In this document: piece after piece, positions 1 through 4,378 of the stretch
Layout: each line of letters starts with the position of its first letter
Numbering within the stretch: position 1 is the first letter of the stretch
Assembly (NCBI GenBank): GCA_024642645.1
Contig: JAHEAS010000184.1
Location: 1-6,887 of the forward strand
Direction of reading: 5' to 3'
DNA length: 6,887 nucleotides
From: Saprospirales bacterium
Lineage (GTDB): Bacteria > Bacteroidota > Bacteroidia > Chitinophagales > Saprospiraceae
Program-made: the position numbers and the translations under genes
The notes under the pieces: model-generated
Told to the model about the DNA's origin: nothing
The model's input: only the letters and a program-made list of their open reading frames with translations
The model's database searches: none

Positions 1-202
1 CAGCGAAAGCACCGACTTCGAGCCATTCCGTCTCCTTGTCTACCAAGTAATTGATGCGCTCCCTAACTGAAAGTTTTCCTTTTGCCTGCAGTTTTTCCAA
101 TTTCTTAGTGCCGCCCCCCAACCTGATTTTCACTAAACGGTGTTTCATCAGGGTGATTTGCTGCTTCATCGTATCTTCATTCTTGTTCTTTTCGATGTCC
201 AT
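1..202 (-). CDS. Acyl-CoA carboxylase, carboxyltransferase (beta) subunit, N-terminal fragment
   Basis: Partial gene: 67 codons from an ATG at 202-200, running off the left edge in an open frame. The carboxyltransferase subunit of biotin-dependent acyl-CoA carboxylases (propionyl-, methylcrotonyl- or acetyl-CoA type) moves carboxylate from carboxybiotin to an acyl-CoA in the cytoplasm. Seen here: a basic N-terminus beginning MDIEKNKNED, the glycine patch LGGG at residues 28-31, the segment AKGKLSVRERI at about 40-50, and EVGAFA at 62-67. This order (glycine patch, K-G-K-L-x-x-R-E-R-I, then a short acidic stretch and GAFA) is the conserved opening of the family, whose members run to roughly 510-540 residues, so about 13% is present. 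An in-frame TGA lies some 45 nt upstream and no closer ATG exists, which supports this start. There is no Shine-Dalgarno sequence. The acyl-CoA substrate cannot be told from this fragment, so no symbol is given. Confidence 0.85.
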   Translation of the reverse strand, partial: MDIEKNKNEDTMKQQITLMKHRLVKIRLGGGTKKLEKLQAKGKLSVRERINYLVDKETEWLEVGAFA

Positions 203-272
203 TATTTTGTTGTTCAAATGCGAAGGTTGCCAGTAATTAAGGCATCAAAGAAAAGCACAAACTACCGAAATG

Positions 273-306
273 CAAAACGGCATTGAATTGCTCCAATGCC
301 GTTTTG
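273..306 (-). terminator. Intrinsic terminator hairpin downstream of the FKBP gene
   Basis: A perfect 13-bp inverted repeat: CAAAACGGCATTG at 273-285 and CAATGCCGTTTTG at 294-306, with an 8-nt loop. The outer stem is A-rich on one side and T-rich on the other, so either strand ends in a GC-rich stem followed by a T-run, the form of a bidirectional Rho-independent terminator. It lies 71 bp past the stop of the FKBP gene and 71 bp before the carboxylase start, so on the minus strand it separates these units. No plus-strand gene is visible that would need it. Confidence 0.8.
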
Positions 307-376
307 TAATAAAGTGGGCCGAAATCTTATCTTAGCTAGGAATAAAGCCATAAAGCACACCAGGTGAAGTACTAGA

Positions 377-883
377 TTAATGGTTGTGCCCACCCGGACC
401 ATGAACATGCCCATGCTCTACCTCTGTCGGTGTGGCAGCCCGAAGTGACTCGACCGTACCTGTGAAATACAGGTCAGTGCCAGCCATTGGGTGATTAAAA
501 TCCAGCATTACGCCTTCTGAACTCACTTCTTTAACCATACCGTTGAGGCGGTTTCCCTGGTCATCGGACATTGGGATAATCGTTCCTATTTTCAACATTT
601 CTTGGTCAACCTCACCATCAACTTCGAAAGTTGACAATGGAAGCTGTACTACGGCGTTTGGATCATGCGCTCCATAAGCTTCCTCAGACTTTATGCCAAA
701 AGAAAACTGGTCACCACTGGCTTTTCCGGTTAACTGGCGCTCAAACTCGGGTATCATTTGCCCCGCACCATACAAAAACACAAGTGGCTCACTGCCAAAA
801 GTCTCTTCTACCAATTCACCTAAAACGTCGCTCACTGTCAACCTGTAATGTAGGCTGACGACAATATTTTGCTCAATAACCAT
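377..883 (-). CDS. SlyD-like FKBP-type peptidyl-prolyl cis-trans isomerase with His-rich tail
   Basis: 168 aa, probably a cytoplasmic folding helper: SlyD-type FKBPs catalyse cis-trans isomerisation of X-Pro bonds and act as chaperones through an inserted flap (IF) domain. Seen in order: first FKBP segment at about 5-68, with LHYRL at 11-15, then GAGQMIPEFERQL at 39-51; the junction EEAYGAHDP at 67-75, diagnostic for SlyD-like members; the IF domain at about 76-125; the returning FKBP segment with DFNHPMAGTDLYFTGTV at 128-144. The last 12 residues hold five histidines (157, 159, 161, 166, 168) in an HGHVHGPGGHNH tail, which in SlyD homologues binds nickel or other divalent metals; metal binding here is inferred. 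Where many FKBPs have a Phe-Asp pair in the active-site loop, this protein reads V-E-E-T at 25-28. No signal peptide is visible. The gene lies 109 bp past the aminotransferase stop and has its own terminator. Family is secure; client proteins are unknown. Confidence 0.93.
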   Translation of the reverse strand: MVIEQNIVVSLHYRLTVSDVLGELVEETFGSEPLVFLYGAGQMIPEFERQLTGKASGDQFSFGIKSEEAYGAHDPNAVVQLPLSTFEVDGEVDQEMLKIGTIIPMSDDQGNRLNGMVKEVSSEGVMLDFNHPMAGTDLYFTGTVESLRAATPTEVEHGHVHGPGGHNH

Positions 884-965
884 TTCGAAAAATTATGGAG
901 TGATGGATGTAAAACGAAGAATAGCGGCAGGGCATTCGACCAACTGCATCCGAATATTTGAGCCG

Positions 966-973
966 CAAAAGTA
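966..973 (-). promoter_or_regulatory. Candidate -7 promoter element for the FKBP gene
   Basis: The minus strand reads TACTTTTG, a full match to the Bacteroidota -7 form TAnnTTTG, 82 nt upstream of the FKBP start codon. No TTTG lies at the usual 19-21 nt upstream, so only half the signal is present. Such an 8-mer can arise by chance in A/T-rich intergenic DNA. Confidence 0.35.
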
Positions 974-992
974 GCAAAGTCTTGGTTTTTTC

Positions 993-2282
993 CTACTTCT
1001 TTGCAATTTCGGCTATAGCAGCTACAAATCTGTCGAGGTCATTCAAGGTGGTATAAACATTCGGCGTTACCCGAACGCCGTGGATATTTTCCCAGTTGAT
1101 ACCTACCGTATGGATTTTGAATTTGCTGAATAGCTTTTCGCTGAGTTCGACAGGCTCAATGCCATCGATTTGCAGCAGCGCAATCGCTCCACTAAACTCC
1201 GGCTTTAGGGGTGAACCAATTCTCACACCCGGTATTTGCAGTGCCTTGTCCGTCCAGTATTTTTTGAGGTAAAACAGACGTTTCGCTTTTCGCTCGGCGC
1301 CAATCATCAAGTGAAAATTGACGGCATGACCAATCGCTTGCTCAATTGCAAATGAACGAGTCCCGATGTTTTCAAACTTTCGGATGTCCTCACTTTCTGG
1401 GTCTCCCGCTGCCATGAGTGGGTAAAGGTTCTTTATTTTGTCCTTTTTAACATACAGGAGGCCGCTGCCAAATGGCGCACAAAGCCATTTATGAAGGCTG
1501 GTTCCCAAGTAATCACATTCAAGGTCTGGTATTTTGTAATCAATATGTGCAAATGTATGTGCAGCATCTACGAGCACTTCGATGCCCCGACGATGAGCAG
1601 CTTGCGCTATTTGTTTGGCAGGAAAAAGCTGGCCATTCCAATTGACCATGTGTGTGATGTGCACAAGTTTAGTTTTCGAAGTAAATGCGTTTTCAAACTC
1701 CTTGACTATCCGCTCGTTGTCTTCAATTGGTAGCTCAAAATTGAGCCACTTCAATACGATGCCATCTCGTTTTTCCCGCTGTTTCCAGGCGTTAATCATG
1801 TTCGGGTAATCCTGTTTTGTCAGCACTATCTCGTCCCCTGCTTTTAGTCGCAGGCCAAAAATAACATTGGCCAATGCTTCTGTCGTATTGCGATTGATGG
1901 TAACTTCTTCAGCTGAGCAGCCAGCAATTTCGGCAAGTTTTGCCCGGAGTGGCTCCTTGCCTTGGTCCAGCACACGCCACATATAAAAACTGGGAGCTTC
2001 ATTGCTCAGGCGGTTGTAATGTTCAACAGCCTCCTGAACGACCTTAGGCTGTGGGCTTACGCCACCATTGTTGAGGTTGAGAATATTTGGTGATACCGTG
2101 TAAGCCTGCTGGATGAGGTACCAAAAGTCTTCATCGGTAGCCACATCAGAAGCGTCACGGTGGGCGCTTCGCTCAATGGTTTCCTTTAAATTTTTACCCT
2201 GCGCTGATTGGATGAAGGGTGAAAATGCAGCTAAGCCAGCAGCACTGGCAACTTTCCAGATGAAATTTCTGCGGTCTTGCAT
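993..2282 (-). CDS. Twin-arginine-exported class V aminotransferase-fold PLP enzyme
   Basis: 429 aa, a fold type I PLP-dependent enzyme of the class V group (cysteine desulfurase / isopenicillin N epimerase-like). The N-terminus is a Tat signal: DRRNFIWK at 3-10 (R4-R5, F7, K10), then an alanine-rich hydrophobic stretch at about 11-28. Catalytic landmarks: the cofactor phosphate-contact segment NTTEAL at 132-137; D239 in LVDAAHTF, expected to pair with the pyridine nitrogen; K265 in TSLHKW, expected to form the Schiff base; FGSGLLYV at 271-278; an ENIGTRS segment at 304-310; and R404 in VRVTPNVYTT, where related enzymes bind the substrate carboxylate. Length matches the family and nothing essential looks missing. 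The motif set resembles isopenicillin N epimerase-like proteins more than IscS/SufS, but substrate and reaction (transaminase, lyase, epimerase or desulfurase) cannot be assigned. The Tat signal suggests folding with PLP in the cytoplasm and then export to the periplasm. A promoter-like site lies just upstream and no hairpin follows the stop. Confidence 0.9.
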   Translation of the reverse strand: MQDRRNFIWKVASAAGLAAFSPFIQSAQGKNLKETIERSAHRDASDVATDEDFWYLIQQAYTVSPNILNLNNGGVSPQPKVVQEAVEHYNRLSNEAPSFYMWRVLDQGKEPLRAKLAEIAGCSAEEVTINRNTTEALANVIFGLRLKAGDEIVLTKQDYPNMINAWKQREKRDGIVLKWLNFELPIEDNERIVKEFENAFTSKTKLVHITHMVNWNGQLFPAKQIAQAAHRRGIEVLVDAAHTFAHIDYKIPDLECDYLGTSLHKWLCAPFGSGLLYVKKDKIKNLYPLMAAGDPESEDIRKFENIGTRSFAIEQAIGHAVNFHLMIGAERKAKRLFYLKKYWTDKALQIPGVRIGSPLKPEFSGAIALLQIDGIEPVELSEKLFSKFKIHTVGINWENIHGVRVTPNVYTTLNDLDRFVAAIAEIAKK

Positions 2283-2311
2283 AGTTGAGTTTTAGTTGGT
2301 AATCCTTCCGC

Positions 2312-2345
2312 CAAACATACTGATTTCTTTAATCATTAAAACAAA
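2312..2345 (-). promoter_or_regulatory. Candidate Bacteroidota-type promoter for the aminotransferase gene
   Basis: The minus strand carries TTTG (2345-2342), a 22-nt spacer, then TATGTTTG (2319-2312), a full match to the -7 form TAnnTTTG. The 22-nt spacer is slightly longer than the usual 19-21. The -7 box ends 29 nt before the ATG, giving a plausible short leader. The TTTG is also the trailing T-run of the terminator at 2342-2378, so end and start signals overlap. Confidence 0.5.
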
Positions 2346-2378
2346 AACGCCCGAATGATTGACATCCAGGCGTTTTTG
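2342..2378 (-). terminator. Intrinsic terminator hairpin after the 616-aa T9SS protein gene
   Basis: Inverted repeat with perfect 10-bp arms, CAAAAACGCC at 2342-2351 and GGCGTTTTTG at 2369-2378, and a 17-nt loop. On the minus strand the GC core is followed by five T residues. It begins 23 bp past the stop codon at 2402, the right place to end that transcript. The arms are symmetric, so it could also work in the opposite direction. Confidence 0.8.
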
Positions 2379-2401
2379 AATCAATTTTTATGAATCGAAA
2401 C

Positions 2402-4252
2402 TTAGTGCTGAACCACGAATTTCTTCGTTTTGGTACCAGCCTTCGTTGCGATACGTACAATGTAGGTGCCATTTGCCAGGTCAGAAACATCGTATTGACG
2501 ACTCTGCTGGTAAGCATTTTCAACCTCGTCAATAGAAATCACACGGCCATTAAGGTCGGCGAGGGTGATATTGGCAAGGGTTGGCTCCTCCAAGTTAATG
2601 TCCACGTTCAAGTAGGCATTGGCTGGGTTCGGGTAGAATTTTAGCGAATTGTCCGGGAGGCTTACTTCGTCGGCAGTGCTGTAAAGCGAAATAAACATTC
2701 TAGCTATAGCAGCCTCCTCAACTCCAAATCCACCCAAAAACCAATCGCTACCTAACAGTACAGTCGAAAACTGGAAATAGTTAATCTTGGTATTAAAAGC
2801 TTGGAAGATTGAACTAGCTTCATCATTGTATTCTACCATCAGAAGGTATCTTTTACCAGGTTCTAGAGGAACCCCTGCGTCACCTTCTTCAATATCAACG
2901 AGGTCAACAGAGACATCTGCATAGTTCGTGTAATTTTGAAATTCATGCGTATTGAACCCTAATAATGTTAAAGACGGATTTGTGGAAACATCTAAGACCT
3001 GATCGTCAAAGTTGCTCCAATCTGGCAAGACATCATCATTTACCCCCATTAAATAAATGGAGACAGTTTTACCGGCAATTGGGTCATCTGGATTAACTGC
3101 ACAAGAAAATACTGCCTTGGTAGCTTGGTATTGGTCAACCCAGTTGGAACTAGTATTGTATAAATTTCCGACTGCATAATCGCCACCACCGCCAGGTTGT
3201 AATCCACCTACAAAATCATTGTCACCATCGTCCTTTGCAAAGTAATCGTTGGTTACACGGAACTGCTGCTCGACAGCATTATTAGATAGGTCAAAATCAG
3301 TATTTGAACTGCTGATAGAATAACGTAGGCGGTGAACACCTGTTGTTAACATATTTGGAGCGAACAAATCATCGAAAGAGTAGGTAGAGTCAGGAGATTC
3401 TTTTGGCAGGGTTCCGATATTAATTTCATCGGTGTATACAACCGTATTACCTTTTAATATTTCAACCTTCAGCATGACATCACTCTGGTCTGCACTGCCA
3501 ATATTATAAACATCAACTGAAAAACCCATGGTGTCAGTACCTATTTGACTAACTGGCTGAGCATAGCTGGCTGGCGAATAGAAGAAGTCACCAAGTTTCA
3601 AATCAAATGAAGGGCGTTCGATAATCGATACATCATCAATAATCCAAAAATAGTAATCTGCATCAAAAATAAACTTGACTTTAAATTGGGCAGTATTTCC
3701 ACCTCCAAATAGGGGTATTACTTTAAGGCTGTTTGCAGGAGTAGAACTGTTAGTAGCAATATTTTCATTAATGTTTACAGTATCAACCCAAGTGGTACCA
3801 TTATCATTTGACCACGCAACCAAGCAACTGCTATTGTAATTGCGGTGGAATTGATTAAACTGTATAGACACATAAGGTTGTCCCGTCAAATCTATGGTAG
3901 GTGAAATCAATTCGCCCAACTGTGGTGAGGGTGCAACACCCATCCCAAACGCACCTTGGACACCGCCATTGTCGTAAAAGTCGGAATCGAAAACAACAGC
4001 GCCATTTGCAACGGAGGGTGATTGAATTGCCTGAGTACCTGAATAAGCACCTAGGTCAGCTTTTCCATCAGCTTCCCAAACCCACAGCGCATCTGGGTCG
4101 CCAACTGCAACTGCGGTCCAATCATTTAGTCCGCCAGCGAACTCACCGTTCGGATCACCTGCACCTCCCCAAAGTACAGTTTGCGCATCTGCAAATAAGG
4201 CCCAAGTCATCAAAAATGAAAGGCCTAGCATTTTTTTTGTAAAATTTTTCAT
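2402..4252 (-). CDS. T9SS-sorted secreted multidomain beta-sandwich protein (616 aa)
   Basis: A predicted secreted or surface-attached protein with no visible enzyme motif. Residues 1-23 form a Sec signal peptide (KNFTKK, hydrophobic core, then ADA before Q24). Residues about 25-211 form a beta-sandwich module opening with LWGG and EFAGGLNDW (37-45) and closing with YFWIIDDVSI (201-210); a closing W-x-x-DDV is typical of MAM/jelly-roll-like modules in adhesins and peptidase ancillary regions. Residues about 215-335 resemble a CARDB/Ig-like module (VDVYNIGSADQSDV, then LSNNAVEQQFRV). Residues about 337-525 are another beta-rich region I cannot name. Residues about 535-616 are a type A T9SS sorting domain: KFYPNPA (538-544), LADLNGRV, VSDLANGTYIVRI, terminal KKFVVQH. 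T9SS tails are normally removed on export, often with anchoring to lipopolysaccharide. The protein matches the upstream 821-aa protein module by module but lacks its extra N-terminal copy. Base composition drops in the middle of the gene. Start follows an A/T-rich leader without Shine-Dalgarno. Confidence 0.92.
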   Translation of the reverse strand: MKNFTKKMLGLSFLMTWALFADAQTVLWGGAGDPNGEFAGGLNDWTAVAVGDPDALWVWEADGKADLGAYSGTQAIQSPSVANGAVVFDSDFYDNGGVQGAFGMGVAPSPQLGELISPTIDLTGQPYVSIQFNQFHRNYNSSCLVAWSNDNGTTWVDTVNINENIATNSSTPANSLKVIPLFGGGNTAQFKVKFIFDADYYFWIIDDVSIIERPSFDLKLGDFFYSPASYAQPVSQIGTDTMGFSVDVYNIGSADQSDVMLKVEILKGNTVVYTDEINIGTLPKESPDSTYSFDDLFAPNMLTTGVHRLRYSISSSNTDFDLSNNAVEQQFRVTNDYFAKDDGDNDFVGGLQPGGGGDYAVGNLYNTSSNWVDQYQATKAVFSCAVNPDDPIAGKTVSIYLMGVNDDVLPDWSNFDDQVLDVSTNPSLTLLGFNTHEFQNYTNYADVSVDLVDIEEGDAGVPLEPGKRYLLMVEYNDEASSIFQAFNTKINYFQFSTVLLGSDWFLGGFGVEEAAIARMFISLYSTADEVSLPDNSLKFYPNPANAYLNVDINLEEPTLANITLADLNGRVISIDEVENAYQQSRQYDVSDLANGTYIVRIATKAGTKTKKFVVQH

Positions 4253-4281
4253 GTCTAAATTAAATTTTATGAATAAAACAG

Positions 4282-4313
4282 CAAAGCATTTTGAATCATT
4301 TTATTATGGCAAA
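4282..4313 (-). promoter_or_regulatory. Possible promoter for the 616-aa T9SS protein gene
   Basis: In the 126-bp A/T-rich gap between the two T9SS genes the minus strand has TTTG (4313-4310), a 20-nt spacer, then ATGCTTTG (4289-4282). The -33 box and spacing fit the Bacteroidota form, and the -7 box keeps TTTG but lacks the leading TA. It ends 29 nt before the start codon. The rest of the gap shows no gene and no convincing terminator. Co-transcription from the upstream paralogue remains possible. Confidence 0.3.
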
Positions 4314-4378
4314 TTACTGATAATCAACAATTTACCAACAAATCAAATTATTCAAAATTGAATCCCTTAAGCCAGCTT

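Noticed and set aside
51..236. Plus-strand open frame of 61 codons at the left edge
   Set aside because: It overlaps the minus-strand carboxyltransferase start, which has recognisable family motifs. The plus product shows no domain.
203..272. Promoter for the carboxylase gene
   Set aside because: TAGTTTG and nearby TTTG words occur, but none gives TAnnTTTG with a TTTG at 19-21 nt spacing, so no site is claimed.
307..376. A small gene or RNA between the FKBP stop and its terminator
   Set aside because: The 70 bp contain no start with a protein-like frame and no further stable hairpin. It reads as a plain 3' untranslated stretch.
2329..2532. Minus-strand open frame of 67 codons in a second frame
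   Set aside because: It overlaps the end of the 616-aa gene and runs across the terminator hairpin, with no recognisable product.
2390..2644. Plus-strand open frame of 84 codons
   Set aside because: It is antisense to the T9SS sorting domain, which has clear family motifs in the minus frame.
3901..4242. Plus-strand open frame of 113 codons, rich in His, Arg and Leu
   Set aside because: It lies antisense within the well-supported signal peptide and first module of the 616-aa protein. Its skewed composition is the reverse reading of that gene.
4340..4360. Small palindrome ATTCAAAATTGAAT as a terminator for the 821-aa gene
   Set aside because: The stem is entirely A/T except one pair, the loop would be two bases, and no T-run follows a GC core. 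It is what A/T-rich DNA gives by chance.
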